This document shows positions 41,079 through 50,252 of a stretch of DNA of 64,000 bases, one piece after another. Under the pieces are notes generated by a model. It had not been told where the DNA came from and did not search any database. It saw nothing but the letters and a program-made list of their open reading frames with translations. The DNA is from Nitrosopumilus zosterae. Lineage in GTDB: Archaea; Thermoproteota; Nitrososphaeria; Nitrososphaerales; Nitrosopumilaceae. Both the position numbers and the translations under genes were made by a program. The stretch spans positions 1,180,760 through 1,244,759 of the forward strand of contig NZ_AP026695.1 of assembly GCF_025998175.1 (NCBI RefSeq), written 5' to 3'. Each line of letters opens with the position of its first letter. The first letter of the stretch is position 1.

Positions 41079-41483
41079 ATGCGTTCAACAAAAATTGTAA
41101 CATCATTCATTAGAAATAATGAAAAATTATTGATTCTCAAAAGAAGCGATAAAGTCAAATCAATGAAAGGGTTATGGGCAGGAATTAGTGGAATCATAGA
41201 AAATAATGAAGAACCATTGAAAAGGGCAAAGATCGAAATTTTTGAAGAAGTTGGAATTACAGAAGACAAAATCACACTTGTGAAATCAGCTGAAGGTATG
41301 CGAGTGAATTCGCCACAATATGAAAATCATGAATGGGAGATCTATCCATTTTTGTTTGAAGTAGAAAATACAGAGATAGAACTTAACTGGGAAAATTCGG
41401 AATTTGAGTGGATAGACATAAAAGAGTTAGAAAATTATGAGACAGTTCCGAGCCTTCAACAAGTTTTACTCAATTTGTTGTAA
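41079..41483 (+). CDS. Nudix hydrolase (134 aa)
   Basis: The Nudix box is recognisable as GIIENNEEPLKRAKIEIFEE followed by VGI (about 33-55), preceded by KGLWAGIS. In the canonical GX5EX7REUXEEXGU the Arg is replaced by Ile here, while the two catalytic Glu (EE) remain. Such enzymes hydrolyse nucleoside diphosphate derivatives; the substrate cannot be deduced. It is 5 bp after tyrA, and its 3' end overlaps the convergent thiC by 18 bp. Confidence 0.85.
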   Translation: MRSTKIVTSFIRNNEKLLILKRSDKVKSMKGLWAGISGIIENNEEPLKRAKIEIFEEVGITEDKITLVKSAEGMRVNSPQYENHEWEIYPFLFEVENTEIELNWENSEFEWIDIKELENYETVPSLQQVLLNLL

Positions 41484-42794
41484 ATTTTTATTTTCTTTTT
41501 CATATTTTTTTTGTTGTGGCAACATCATGTAAACACATGCACCACCACACATTGTACAAGGAACATTATTTCCAGGATGCTGTCCTGTCCTACTATGAAT
41601 TTTAGCTGCTTCTTCAGGATCTATAGATAATGCAAGTTGTTTCTCCCAATCCAAAGTACGTCTAGCTTCAGTCATTTCCATATCCCATTTGATTACTTTA
41701 TCACGAATTTTTACAAGGTCTCCTGCATGAGCTGCAATTCTATATGCAATTAGTCCAGCCTTTACTTCTTCAGCATTTGGCAATGCCAAATGTTCAGAAG
41801 GGGTAAGATAACACAAAAGATCTACGCCTTCACTTGCTGAAACAGCAGCTCCTATTGCACTTGCAATATGATCATGACCAGATGCAATGTCAGTTACCAA
41901 AGGACCAAGAACATAATATGGAACATCCCCAATCAGAGATTTTGCCAATCTAACATTTGCAGCAACCTCATTTAATGGAACGTGTCCCGGACCTTCAACC
42001 ATTACTTGAATGTCTTGTTCATGTGCTCGTTTTGTTAATTGTGAAATGTTGATCATCTCTTGAACTTGTAATTCATCGTGAGAGTCCAAAATTGAGCCTG
42101 GTCTAAGTGCATCACCAAGGCTAAATGTCACATCGTATTTTTTAGCAACTTCAATCAAATAATCATAATGAGTCAAGTAAGGGTTTTCTTTATCATGTTT
42201 TAACATCCATGCAGCAGTAATTGTTCCACCTTTACTTACAACACCTCCATATCTCTGAACTTTTAGAATTCTTTTTGCAATATCTTTAGTAATCCCACAA
42301 TGGATTGTTGTGTAATCCACTCCATCTTTGGCATTATTTTCAAATGCGTTTAGATAATCATCTTCTGTCAAGTTCAAAGGATTTTTGTGTATTTCAACAC
42401 CAAAATTGTAAGCCTCGTAAATCGGAACAGTTCCAAATGTAATTGGTGCATGCTCCATTAGAGTTTGTCTTATTTTTTTAACATCTCCGCCATCACTTAG
42501 ATCCATGATTGTATCTGCATGATATTTTATAGCAACTTTGGCTTTTTCGATTTCCTCATCCAGATTTACATTTAGGGTGGAGGTTCCAATATTAACATTA
42601 ACTTTAGTTTTAAGACCTTTACCAATTCCAACATTGTGAATTTTTTGTGGTCTAGCATTATTACTTGGAATTATTATTGAGCCACTAGCAATCTTAGGAA
42701 TCAACCAATCCAATGAAACACTTTCATCTTTTGCAACTTGTTTCATCTCATCAGTTGCTACTCCACGTCGAGCTGAAGTCATCTGAGTTGCCAT
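41466..42794 (-). CDS. thiC: Phosphomethylpyrimidine synthase
   Basis: ThiC rearranges AIR into HMP-phosphate, the pyrimidine of thiamine, by a radical SAM reaction. ATG 42794 gives 442 residues (MATQMTSARRGVATDEMKQV). Family blocks include NVNIGTSTLNVNLDEEIEKA, IMDLSDGGDV, VPIYEAYNFGVEIHKN, TTIHCGIT, SLGDALRPGS and VEGPGHVPLNEV. The C-terminal cluster motif is CTMCGGAC (Cx2Cx3C) rather than the Cx2Cx4C of many bacterial ThiC, a spacing I believe is common in archaeal forms. ThiDN lies 0.75 kb away. Confidence 0.94.
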   Translation of the reverse strand: MATQMTSARRGVATDEMKQVAKDESVSLDWLIPKIASGSIIIPSNNARPQKIHNVGIGKGLKTKVNVNIGTSTLNVNLDEEIEKAKVAIKYHADTIMDLSDGGDVKKIRQTLMEHAPITFGTVPIYEAYNFGVEIHKNPLNLTEDDYLNAFENNAKDGVDYTTIHCGITKDIAKRILKVQRYGGVVSKGGTITAAWMLKHDKENPYLTHYDYLIEVAKKYDVTFSLGDALRPGSILDSHDELQVQEMINISQLTKRAHEQDIQVMVEGPGHVPLNEVAANVRLAKSLIGDVPYYVLGPLVTDIASGHDHIASAIGAAVSASEGVDLLCYLTPSEHLALPNAEEVKAGLIAYRIAAHAGDLVKIRDKVIKWDMEMTEARRTLDWEKQLALSIDPEEAAKIHSRTGQHPGNNVPCTMCGGACVYMMLPQQKKYEKENKNLQQIE

Positions 42795-42926
42795 AACACA
42801 TTCTATGTTTTTGCCTGATTTAAACAATCGTGAGAATTAGCATAATTTCTGATCGGCACATAATTTCTTAGAGATATATTAAGAAAATAGATCGACCTTA
42901 AATGCGATAATGTCGTATAAGAGCAT

Positions 42927-43025
42927 ATGAGAACAATAAAGGAATGCATCCATTGTGGAAGGGAATTCAATAGTATGAAGGACGAATTTTGTTCTTTTGA
43001 GTGTGTCAAACAATCATCGGAATAA
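42927..43025 (+). CDS. Tiny zinc-finger-like protein (32 aa)
   Basis: ATG 42927 gives MRTIKECIHCGREFNSMKDE and then FCSFECVKQSSE to TAA. CxxC and CSFEC pairs resemble a single treble-clef or FCS-like zinc knuckle. It is divergent from thiC. The rest of the gap to 43255 (about 230 bp) is AT-rich with no visible gene. Short, but the Cys spacing argues for a real product. Confidence 0.55.
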   Translation: MRTIKECIHCGREFNSMKDEFCSFECVKQSSE

Positions 43026-43255
43026 TTTCGAAGTTAATCCAGAGATAATTCTTTTTGAAGAGCTAGTCTTTCAAATTTAATTATTCAGATTCTATTTAAA
43101 GTAGGCTTGATTAGACATTCAGAATCATCAAAATTGGAAGAATTTCTTTGATTTTACTTACACTTTAAATTAATTCAATTTCAAAGGAGATGAAATAAGT
43201 GTAATCTCTTAGTTTTGATTTTCAGAGTTTAGAGACCCAATTTCAGATATTTTAT

Positions 43256-43444
43256 TCATCTGGGAGGACTCCAATTCTCTTCAACATCACCAGTGTTTAC
43301 TGATACAAGATATTGCTTTCCACATTTGAAACATTGCCATAGAAATTGTCCATCTTTTTTTGTTTGATACTGCATTGGCAGTAAACAAGTGGTGCATCGT
43401 AATTCCTCTGGTAGTGGATCAGTAATTATTGGAATTTTAATCAT
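43256..43444 (-). CDS. Small zinc-ribbon protein (62 aa)
   Basis: LRCTTCLLPMQYQTKKDGQF and LWQCFKCGKQYLVSVN form a two-CxxC zinc ribbon (about 16-48), flanked by a proline-rich start (IKIPIITDPLPEE) and an ENWSPPR end. Such ribbons mediate protein or nucleic-acid contacts. It is divergent from thiDN. The family is not named to me. Confidence 0.7.
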   Translation of the reverse strand: MIKIPIITDPLPEELRCTTCLLPMQYQTKKDGQFLWQCFKCGKQYLVSVNTGDVEENWSPPR

Positions 43445-43546
43445 CGATTGTTTGAAAGTTATTCTACTATAAAATAGATATTAGAAATTAAAAGATTTGA
43501 AAAAACACAAAGTAAAACAAATTAGTGCATAGAAGAATAGATCATC

Positions 43547-44839
43547 ATGAATTTACTTTCAATTGGAGGCTCGGATCCTTCGTCAGGGGCCGGAATTCAA
43601 AGTGATATTAAAACATTTTATACACTTAATGTTCATGGGTTAACAATTATTACAGCTATTACAAGCCAGAACACTTCTAGTTTTGGTAACGTAGAACCAG
43701 TATCACAAAAAATTTTAAAAAATCAAATAGAGTCGATAATGACAGATTTTAAAATTGATGGGATAAAAATTGGGATGGTGTATAATTCACAGATTATTAA
43801 AATTCTAAGCAAACAATTACAGAAATTAAAAATTCCAATTGTAGTAGACCCCGTAATCAAATCAACAACAGGCGGAGCATTGATAGAAAAATCAGCAATG
43901 ATAGATTTTCAAAAATATATCATTCCTCTTGCAACAGTAATTACACCAAACAGATTCGAAGCTGAAATTTTATCAAAAATAAAAATAAATTCAAAAAAGT
44001 CACTTAGATCGGCAGCAAAAAAAATTCAAAAAATGGGAGCAAAAAATGTGGTCATCACAGGAATAGAAACTGGAAGTAAAGGAATATCAGATTTTATTTT
44101 TGAGAAAAATAAAGAGTGTTTTATTTCAGGAGATAAGATTAATTTGTCAAATCACGGTAGCGGCTGTAATTATTCAGCAGCAGTTATTTTTGCTCTAGCA
44201 AAAAACAAGACAATTAAAGAATCATTAAGATTTGCACAACAATTTACTCAGAATTCAATTAAAAATGCAAGGAAAATAGGAAAAGGAATAGCCGTAACAG
44301 ACGTTCAAGATTATATCAGCAAGGATTTATCAGATGCAATAGAAAAATTTGTTCATATTAAAAATATTTACAAAAATATTCCTGAATGTCAAATAAATTT
44401 TGTATATTCCAAACAAAAACCAAAATCGCCAGAAGACATACTAGGTATTTCAGGGAGAATAGTCAAATCAGGAAAAGAAGCAATTGTTGCAGGCGAATTG
44501 ACTTATGGTGGTTCAAAGCATGTAGCAACAGCATTATTAACTATGAATAAAAAATATCCAAAAATTCGCTCTGCAATTAATCTAAAATATCAAGATAAAA
44601 CAATTTTAAAAATAAAAAAATCAAAACTATGTATTTCAAGTTACGATAGAACAGAAGAACCAAAGAATGTGAAAAATAAGGGCTCTACAATTGAGTGGGG
44701 AATAAAAAAAGCAGTCAAAGATTCAACGAAAATGCCAGATGTAATTTATCATAAAGGGGATTTTGGAAAGGAACCAATGATCATAGTATTTGGAGAAACC
44801 CCAGAAAAGGTTTTAAAAAAAATTTTAAAAATAATTTGA
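43547..44839 (+). CDS. thiDN: Bifunctional HMP/HMP-P kinase and thiamine-phosphate synthase (ThiDN)
   Basis: Residues 1-~255 are ThiD, which phosphorylates HMP and HMP-phosphate: GGSDPSSGAGIQSDIKTF at the N-terminus, PIVVDPVIKSTTGGALIEKS, NRFEAEILSKIKINSKKSL and NHGSGCNYSAAVIFALAKNK, with the catalytic GSGC. Residues ~265-430 are ThiN, the archaeal thiamine-phosphate synthase that joins HMP-PP to the thiazole: GISGRIVKSGKEAIVAGELT, GGSKHVATALLTMNKKYPKI, STIEWGIKKAVKD and DVIYHKGDFGKEPMIIVFGE. The fusion is typical in archaea, replacing ThiE. Confidence 0.94.
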   Translation: MNLLSIGGSDPSSGAGIQSDIKTFYTLNVHGLTIITAITSQNTSSFGNVEPVSQKILKNQIESIMTDFKIDGIKIGMVYNSQIIKILSKQLQKLKIPIVVDPVIKSTTGGALIEKSAMIDFQKYIIPLATVITPNRFEAEILSKIKINSKKSLRSAAKKIQKMGAKNVVITGIETGSKGISDFIFEKNKECFISGDKINLSNHGSGCNYSAAVIFALAKNKTIKESLRFAQQFTQNSIKNARKIGKGIAVTDVQDYISKDLSDAIEKFVHIKNIYKNIPECQINFVYSKQKPKSPEDILGISGRIVKSGKEAIVAGELTYGGSKHVATALLTMNKKYPKIRSAINLKYQDKTILKIKKSKLCISSYDRTEEPKNVKNKGSTIEWGIKKAVKDSTKMPDVIYHKGDFGKEPMIIVFGETPEKVLKKILKII

Positions 44840-44892
44840 GTACGGACAAAATTCATCCTTGAACATAAATAGTCAATTCTCAAATAGAATTT

Positions 44893-45594
44893 GTGAAAGC
44901 AGTGATTCTTGCAGGAGGATTAGGTACAAGACTCCAACCATATACAACATTCCTTCCAAAACCAATGCTGCCTTTAGGGGAAAAACCAATCTTAGAGCAC
45001 CTGGTTGATTGGACAAGAAAAAATGGGGTGAAATCAGTTGTGCTATGTGTAAGCTATCTGAGAAAAACAATTGAAGATTATTTTGAAGATGGTAAAAGAT
45101 TTGGGGTGAATATAGAATATGCCATTTCAGATAAACCACTTGCTACAGCAGGTCAATTGAAAACCGCAGAAGAATTCATTGATGATACATTTGTTTGCAT
45201 ATATGGAGATTCAATTTTTAATTTCAGTCTTAGAAATATGATAAAACAACACCAAAAGAAAAAATCATTTGTTACAATGAGTCTCAACGAATACAAAACT
45301 AACTTGCCATATGGAGTAATTGAGACTACAAAGAATGGAAAGGTACTAAGTTGGAATGAAAAACCTGAGATCAAGGCCAATGTAAATATGGGATGCTACG
45401 TCATGGAACCTGAAATTTTAAAATTCATACCAAAAAACAAGCCATTTGGAATGGATGATGTAATAAAAAAAGCCATGGATAGAAAAAAATTAGTAAACAG
45501 TTTTCTTACAAAGAACGGTTTTACAGATATTGGAAACAAAACATCATACAAAAAAGCATATCAAGAATATATTCAAAAACTAGGTAAGATCTGA
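44893..45594 (+). CDS. Sugar nucleotidyltransferase (NTP_transferase family)
   Basis: It forms NDP-sugars from NTP and a sugar 1-phosphate. The start is GTG 44893. The nucleotide-binding motif is ILAGGLGTRLQPYTTFLPKP (about 5-24), then GEKPILEHLVDWTRKNGVKS, ADKPLATAGQ-like SDKPLATAGQLKTAEEFIDD, FVCIYGDSIFNF and VNMGCYVMEPEILKF. There is no left-handed beta-helix. It could be a GlcNAc-1-P uridyltransferase, mannose-1-P guanylyltransferase or dTDP-sugar enzyme. The GNA1-like acetyltransferase next door favours amino-sugar use. Confidence 0.85.
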   Translation: MKAVILAGGLGTRLQPYTTFLPKPMLPLGEKPILEHLVDWTRKNGVKSVVLCVSYLRKTIEDYFEDGKRFGVNIEYAISDKPLATAGQLKTAEEFIDDTFVCIYGDSIFNFSLRNMIKQHQKKKSFVTMSLNEYKTNLPYGVIETTKNGKVLSWNEKPEIKANVNMGCYVMEPEILKFIPKNKPFGMDDVIKKAMDRKKLVNSFLTKNGFTDIGNKTSYKKAYQEYIQKLGKI

Positions 45595-45602
45595 AAATAA
45601 AA

Positions 45603-46040
45603 ATGAGTCAACCAATCATCAGAGAATTACGAAAAGAGGACATTCTAAACGGATTTCTAACAACACTAGATGCCTTGAGAAAGGCAAGCGACATTAGAAC
45701 AGATAAAGCAATGAAAATTTTTGAGAAGATAAATTCCAACCCAGATCACATTATTGCAGTTGCAGAATTAGATGGGAAAATCGTTGGAACCACAACACTC
45801 CTAATAGAACAAAAATTTATTCATGACGGGGGAGTTGTGGGGCATATTGAAGATGTTGTAGTGAATAAAGATTATCACGGACAAAAAATAGGAGAGAAAA
45901 TTATGAAATACGTTCTAGAAATTGCAAAAAATAGAGGGTGTTACAAAACAATTTTGGACTGCACTGATGATGTAAAACCATTTTATGAAAAACTTGGATT
46001 CAAAGAGATTGCAAATGAATTAAGATTTGATCACGTTTAG
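45603..46040 (+). CDS. GNAT acetyltransferase, GNA1 (glucosamine 6-phosphate) like
   Basis: The 145-residue GNAT protein reads IIRELRKEDILNGFLTTLDA, then VAELDGKIVGTTTLLIEQKF, GGVVGHIEDVVVNKDYHGQK, and GCYKTILDCTDDVKPFYEKL. GHIEDVVV and GCYK-x-ILDC with FYEKLGF match eukaryotic glucosamine 6-phosphate N-acetyltransferase. It lies 8 bp after the sugar nucleotidyltransferase and overlaps the convergent membrane gene by 4 bp. The pair could complete UDP-GlcNAc synthesis. The acceptor is inferred from similarity by eye. Confidence 0.85.
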   Translation: MSQPIIRELRKEDILNGFLTTLDALRKASDIRTDKAMKIFEKINSNPDHIIAVAELDGKIVGTTTLLIEQKFIHDGGVVGHIEDVVVNKDYHGQKIGEKIMKYVLEIAKNRGCYKTILDCTDDVKPFYEKLGFKEIANELRFDHV

Positions 46041-46477
46041 AAATATTCTTTTTTTGGTCGTAATTTTTTATGCTTGATCAAGTATGCACCAACTATGATT
46101 ACAGGTGCAGATAACACCATAAACAATAATGGAATTAGTTTTACAGCATCTGTAAGATATTTTTCATCAATTGAATTCAACATAGAATAAGATACAGTCA
46201 TTCCGGCAAATAGAATTATTCCACCTGCAATGATCAATCCACCCACAGTTTTTGATCCATAATGCTTTGACATGATAAATGCAACTGCAGCCAAGACACC
46301 AGCTGGTGCAATACCAATTGAGACAAATTGAATGATTTTAGGATCAGGTTCAAATGTTATTGAAAATTCTATTTCTTCCGGAACATTAGTCATAAAATGG
46401 TAAACTGAAATCATTTCACCCGCAAACATTGCAAACAACGCAACACTAGTGATTGCCAACCATTTTTCCAACCCCAT
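46037..46477 (-). CDS. Four-helix membrane protein (146 aa)
   Basis: Hydrophobic segments are WLAITSVALFAMFAGEMISV, FVSIGIAPAGVLAAVAFIMS, VGGLIIAGGIILFAGMTVSY and LIPLLFMVLSAPVIIVGAYL, followed by a basic tail LIKHKKLRPKKEYF. A polar acidic loop (PEEIEFSITFEPDPK) lies between the first two helices and probably faces outside. No family is recognised. Confidence 0.65.
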   Translation of the reverse strand: MGLEKWLAITSVALFAMFAGEMISVYHFMTNVPEEIEFSITFEPDPKIIQFVSIGIAPAGVLAAVAFIMSKHYGSKTVGGLIIAGGIILFAGMTVSYSMLNSIDEKYLTDAVKLIPLLFMVLSAPVIIVGAYLIKHKKLRPKKEYF

Positions 46478-46519
46478 AGTTCTAGATCATTTTTCGTTAA
46501 TAATAAACCATTCAGAAAA

Positions 46520-47587
46520 TTATACAATACCAACTAAGTTAGCCAATTCTTTTCTGCAAGACGCTCCAAGTTTTTCAGCAGCTTGCTCTGGAGACACATC
46601 ATTTAAGAATATTCCATATCCACGTTCTAATCCAGACCAAGATTTTGTGATTGGGTAAACTTCAATATGCCAATGAATTTGTCTGCTATTTTTCTTTTCA
46701 GGAGAAAGATGAAAAACAAGATTATACGAGACATTTTTTACAGTTTTTGACAATCCACCTAATGTTGCACGTAAAATCAAAGATAAATCATTAATTTCTT
46801 TTTGAGTGATTTTTGAAAAACTAGTAGTATGTTTTTTTGGTGAAATCCAAAATTCGTAAGGATATGAGGGAGACCAAGGACAAAATGCGATAAAGCCTTC
46901 TGTTTGAAGAACCTGTCTTGGACCGCTGATTTCTTCATTTACTGTCTGACATACTGGACATACGCCTTTTTCATTTAGAATTTTGTGTGATGCTTCAGCT
47001 TCACTCTCAATTACTGGAGGTATGGTAGAAAATGTAATAAGGTTAAGATGAGGATGGGGGTTTGTACTTCCAGCCAAGTCACCATGATCAGCATAAATTG
47101 AGACATAGGTCACACCTTTTTGAGTATAGAGCCATCGCAATCTATCCTGAACCACAACTAAGACATTTGACCATTGTTCAGGATCAATTGTTGCAAATGT
47201 GTCTTTTTCTTTTGGAGATGCCACAACAATATAGTGATATCCATAAGCAGGTTCGCTATAGAAAGGTCTGTCACTGTAAGAATTTTCAGTATCAATTGAA
47301 ACAATTGGGTTTTTGCTTTCAAATACTCTAATAGCCCAACCCTCAACATATTCATCTTCATTATCTTGAAGACGCTGCAGCATTCCATCTTTTGCAACAA
47401 GTGACAATACCGAAGGGTTTGTCATAGATTCATTGCCTGGAGCAAAGGGAGATTTTTTTGGATCAACGATTTTGTCATCTTTTTTTGTTACAATCATGAA
47501 ACGCTCAGAAACGTAATCTTTACGCATGTCCCCCATATTTGTAACTGAAAGTAAATGTCTGTTAAAACGTTTGCTAAGAGAAGACAT
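46520..47587 (-). CDS. galT: Galactose-1-phosphate uridylyltransferase-like (HIT superfamily)
   Basis: The 355-residue protein has GalT features: STNPHPHLNLITFSTIPP (about 172-189), VCPVCQTVNEE (zinc-type Cys pair), FIAFCPWSPSYPYEFWISPK and SRQIHWHIEVYPITKSW with the catalytic H-x-H. These enzymes move a nucleotidyl group between hexose 1-phosphates via a His intermediate. Archaeal members may act on other sugars or diadenosine-type substrates. ATG 47587 is chosen over a TTG six bases earlier. Confidence 0.88.
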   Translation of the reverse strand: MSSLSKRFNRHLLSVTNMGDMRKDYVSERFMIVTKKDDKIVDPKKSPFAPGNESMTNPSVLSLVAKDGMLQRLQDNEDEYVEGWAIRVFESKNPIVSIDTENSYSDRPFYSEPAYGYHYIVVASPKEKDTFATIDPEQWSNVLVVVQDRLRWLYTQKGVTYVSIYADHGDLAGSTNPHPHLNLITFSTIPPVIESEAEASHKILNEKGVCPVCQTVNEEISGPRQVLQTEGFIAFCPWSPSYPYEFWISPKKHTTSFSKITQKEINDLSLILRATLGGLSKTVKNVSYNLVFHLSPEKKNSRQIHWHIEVYPITKSWSGLERGYGIFLNDVSPEQAAEKLGASCRKELANLVGIV

Positions 47588-47757
47588 TATCAAATTAAAA
47601 AGTCGCGTTGCATCATTTGGGATAGAAATTAAAAAATAATAAAAATATTAAATTGAAAAATCAAAAACGGAAAATAATTTTATTGTAAATTTTTGATCGC
47701 ATTTTTTGTTGCAAGCTTTAAAGGAGAGCACCTGATGTTGCTAAAACAGGGAATATT

Positions 47758-49044
47758 ATGGACAATTCAGATATTCACATGATTTACGTTTTATTAGATG
47801 GTGTTGGAGATCTTCCACACCCAGATTTACAAGGAAAAACACCATTGGAGGCTGCAAATACCCCAATCTTGGATAAAATTGCAAGAAACGGATGCATAGG
47901 AGAAGTGATTTCAGTTGGAAAAGGAATTGCACCAGAATCAGACATTGCCGTTTTCAATATGTTAGGATACAAATTCAATCATGCAGAGTATGCAGGTAGA
48001 GGAGTAATTGAAGCAATTGGAATTGGAATTGATTTCAAAAACGGGGATTTAGCATTAAGAGGAAATTATTCAACGCTAAATGACGAACAAGTAATCATAG
48101 ATAGAAGGGCAGGAAGGAATATTGAAAAAGAGGATGCAGAAGGAATTGCAAAAGAGATTGAAGAAAAAATAAAATTTTCAAGTCCAGGCATATCCGTAGT
48201 AGTATCACCTACAATCGGTCATAGAGTCACAGTTAGAATCAGAGCAGACTCTCAAAAACTTTCTTCTAAAATTACCAATACAGACCCAGCGTATAGTAAC
48301 ATTGGAGGAATGGGTGTCGCAAAGGCCGTAGGAGATTTTCTAAAAATTGAAAAATGTTTACCATTAGAAGATGATGAAGATTCAAAATTCACAGCAAAGA
48401 TTGTTAATGAATTTTCAGAACAATCAATTAGAATTATGAAAGAGAGTCAGATTAATAAAAAAAGGAAAGAATTAGGGAAAAAACAGCTTAGTTGTATTTT
48501 ACTAAGAGATGCAGGAAACAAATATCCAGACGTTACTCCAATTAACGAAAAGTATTCTATGCAATTTTCATGTATTGTAGATATGCCAGTTGAGCTTGGA
48601 ATATCAGATGTTTTAAAGATGAAAGCCTTTGAAGCTGGAGGATTAACAGATTATGAAGAGAAAGCTAGAGTTGCAGCAAAAGCCATGGAGACACAAAATT
48701 CAATTTATGTTCATCTTAAAGGACCAGACGAATTTGGCCATGACGGAGATGCAATAGGCAAGATGAGAAATATTGAAGAGATTGATCAGAGATTTTTCAA
48801 AACACTTGTTGAGAATATTGATTCAAACAAAGTTGCAATCATTATATCTGCTGATCATTCCACACCTTGTATTAACAAAGGCCACAGCGATGATCCTGTA
48901 CCAGTTCTAGTTTCAGCAGACTTTATTCAAAATGATGGAACCACTAGAATGACTGAAGGCCAAGCAAAAAAAGGCAGCATAGGTCTGCTTCAAGGTGCAG
49001 AGGTAGTTACAAAATCTCTGGAATTAATTAAATCTCAAACCTAG
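47758..49044 (+). CDS. apgM: 2,3-bisphosphoglycerate-independent phosphoglycerate mutase, archaeal (ApgM)
   Basis: It interconverts 3- and 2-phosphoglycerate in gluconeogenesis/glycolysis. The 428-residue alkaline-phosphatase-fold protein shows MIYVLLDGVGDLPHPDLQGK (metal ligand Asp), ESDIAVFNMLGYKF with the catalytic Ser region, YAGRGVIEAIGIGIDF, HLKGPDEFGHDGDAIGKMRN and IISADHSTPCINKGHSDDPV. All metal-binding Asp and His are visible. It overlaps the convergent DUF309 gene by 17 bp. Confidence 0.95.
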   Translation: MDNSDIHMIYVLLDGVGDLPHPDLQGKTPLEAANTPILDKIARNGCIGEVISVGKGIAPESDIAVFNMLGYKFNHAEYAGRGVIEAIGIGIDFKNGDLALRGNYSTLNDEQVIIDRRAGRNIEKEDAEGIAKEIEEKIKFSSPGISVVVSPTIGHRVTVRIRADSQKLSSKITNTDPAYSNIGGMGVAKAVGDFLKIEKCLPLEDDEDSKFTAKIVNEFSEQSIRIMKESQINKKRKELGKKQLSCILLRDAGNKYPDVTPINEKYSMQFSCIVDMPVELGISDVLKMKAFEAGGLTDYEEKARVAAKAMETQNSIYVHLKGPDEFGHDGDAIGKMRNIEEIDQRFFKTLVENIDSNKVAIIISADHSTPCINKGHSDDPVPVLVSADFIQNDGTTRMTEGQAKKGSIGLLQGAEVVTKSLELIKSQT

Positions 49045-49636
49045 TTAATTTTTTTGCTTGCTGCATTTCAACTGCTTTCTTTCTTATTCTATCAACATCA
49101 ATGGAATGATACATCGAGGGCGAAGAACCTAGTTTTTCTAATGCTCTGCTTAACATGCCAATTCCAATACTTTCTTCATTTTCTTGCTCATGAGCAAATG
49201 CAACTGCAACCAAGATAATCCCTTGTACTAGTTCCTTTTCTCGTCCATAACATTGATTCCAAACTCCTTCAAATGCTTCATGGCATTCCCAAAATCTTTC
49301 ATTATTAAAGAAAAATACCCCATCTTCAATGCCCTTCTCTTTTTCAATGTGTTCTTCAAAAACATGTCTTACATTATCAATCTCCCCAATTGGAGACAAT
49401 TTATCAACCAGTGCATCCAGATCTTCTTTTTCAGCAGCTACATCAAATTCAATAAATTTAGTGGCAACTCGGGCTAGTCGCACTGAGACATTTTTCATGT
49501 CAGATGCAAGATCTCTTGCTTTGTGAGCAAGCTCTCTACAATTTTGAGGCAAGTATTTCTCATTTTTAAAATGAAGCAGATAACGTTCCACAATAGACTT
49601 TCGAAGGAATTTCTTAAATTTCTTCTGGAATTCCAA
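49028..49636 (-). CDS. DUF309 domain protein (202 aa)
   Basis: The C-terminal half carries the DUF309 signature: FFNNERFWECHEAFEGVWNQ (about 99-118), then GREKELVQGIILVAVAFAHE and LEKLGSSPSMYHSIDVDRIR. The N-terminal half is helical (ERYLLHFKNEKYLPQNCREL). DUF309 proteins are widespread and of unknown biochemical function; the His and Glu in the signature suggest metal binding. The S24e gene starts divergently 38 bp away. Confidence 0.88.
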   Translation of the reverse strand: MEFQKKFKKFLRKSIVERYLLHFKNEKYLPQNCRELAHKARDLASDMKNVSVRLARVATKFIEFDVAAEKEDLDALVDKLSPIGEIDNVRHVFEEHIEKEKGIEDGVFFFNNERFWECHEAFEGVWNQCYGREKELVQGIILVAVAFAHEQENEESIGIGMLSRALEKLGSSPSMYHSIDVDRIRKKAVEMQQAKKLTRFEI

Positions 49637-49674
49637 TCAAGGTTTATATGAAATATCTGAAGGATTTTTGATAC

Positions 49675-50040
49675 ATGTCCATCATCGAGACAATCACAGA
49701 TGTAGATAACACCTTCCTATCAAGAAGGGAGCTTACCTGTAATTTTGCAGGATTGGGTGGAAAACTCAAAAGTCTAGAAGCGGCAGATATGATTTCAAAA
49801 GAATTCAAGTTGGACGGCAAGGTTGTAATTCCAATGAGACTAAAAACTCATGTAGGAAAATCTCATGTTACAGGAACATTCTATGTTTATGATGATGAAG
49901 GGTTGGCAAAGAAGCATGTTAATCCAACAATTTTCTCAAGACTAGAAAAAATTAAAGCTAAATTGGCAGAGGCTCAAGCAGCCGAAACTCCTGCAGAAGA
50001 GGCTCCAACTGAAGAAGTAAAAGAGGAGAAAGAAGAGTAA
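49675..50040 (+). CDS. rps24e: Small-subunit ribosomal protein eS24
   Basis: eS24 belongs to the 30S body. The core is residues ~1-98: [20 protein letters not shown], then [40 protein letters not shown]. The last ~25 residues are an acidic/Ala-rich tail ([20 protein letters not shown]), common in Thaumarchaeota. The stop overlaps the ATG of S27ae by 1 bp, giving the usual archaeal pairing. Confidence 0.94.
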   Translation: MSIIETITDVDNTFLSRRELTCNFAGLGGKLKSLEAADMISKEFKLDGKVVIPMRLKTHVGKSHVTGTFYVYDDEGLAKKHVNPTIFSRLEKIKAKLAEAQAAETPAEEAPTEEVKEEKEE

Positions 50041-50225
50041 TGCCAGTAGAACAAAAAGGCAAGAAAGGTTCTAGTCCAAATGTTTACAAATATTTTAAAG
50101 TGGATGGAGACAAGGTAACAAGAGTCAGAAAAATCTGTTCAAGATGTGGAAAAGGTGTTTTCATGTCGGAACATAAAAACAGGCATACTTGTGGAAAGTG
50201 TGGGTTGACAGAATTCAATCAGTAA
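50040..50225 (+). CDS. rps27ae: Small-subunit ribosomal protein eS31 (S27ae)
   Basis: This is the 61-residue zinc-ribbon ribosomal protein: [45 protein letters not shown]. The CxxC/CxxC zinc site is intact. In eukaryotes the homologue is fused to ubiquitin; here, as in other archaea, it is free. It is co-transcribed with S24e. Confidence 0.95.
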   Translation: MPVEQKGKKGSSPNVYKYFKVDGDKVTRVRKICSRCGKGVFMSEHKNRHTCGKCGLTEFNQ

Positions 50226-50252
50226 AAGGAATTATTTTTCCCAATTATTCAA

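Noticed and set aside
42795-42926. TPP riboswitch upstream of thiC
   Set aside because: The conserved CTGAGA and the P4/P5 motif of THI elements are absent; the region holds only a promoter-like AT stretch.
43026-43255. Gene in the gap before the zinc-ribbon gene
   Set aside because: Only short AT-rich frames; no motif, start or RNA fold stood out.
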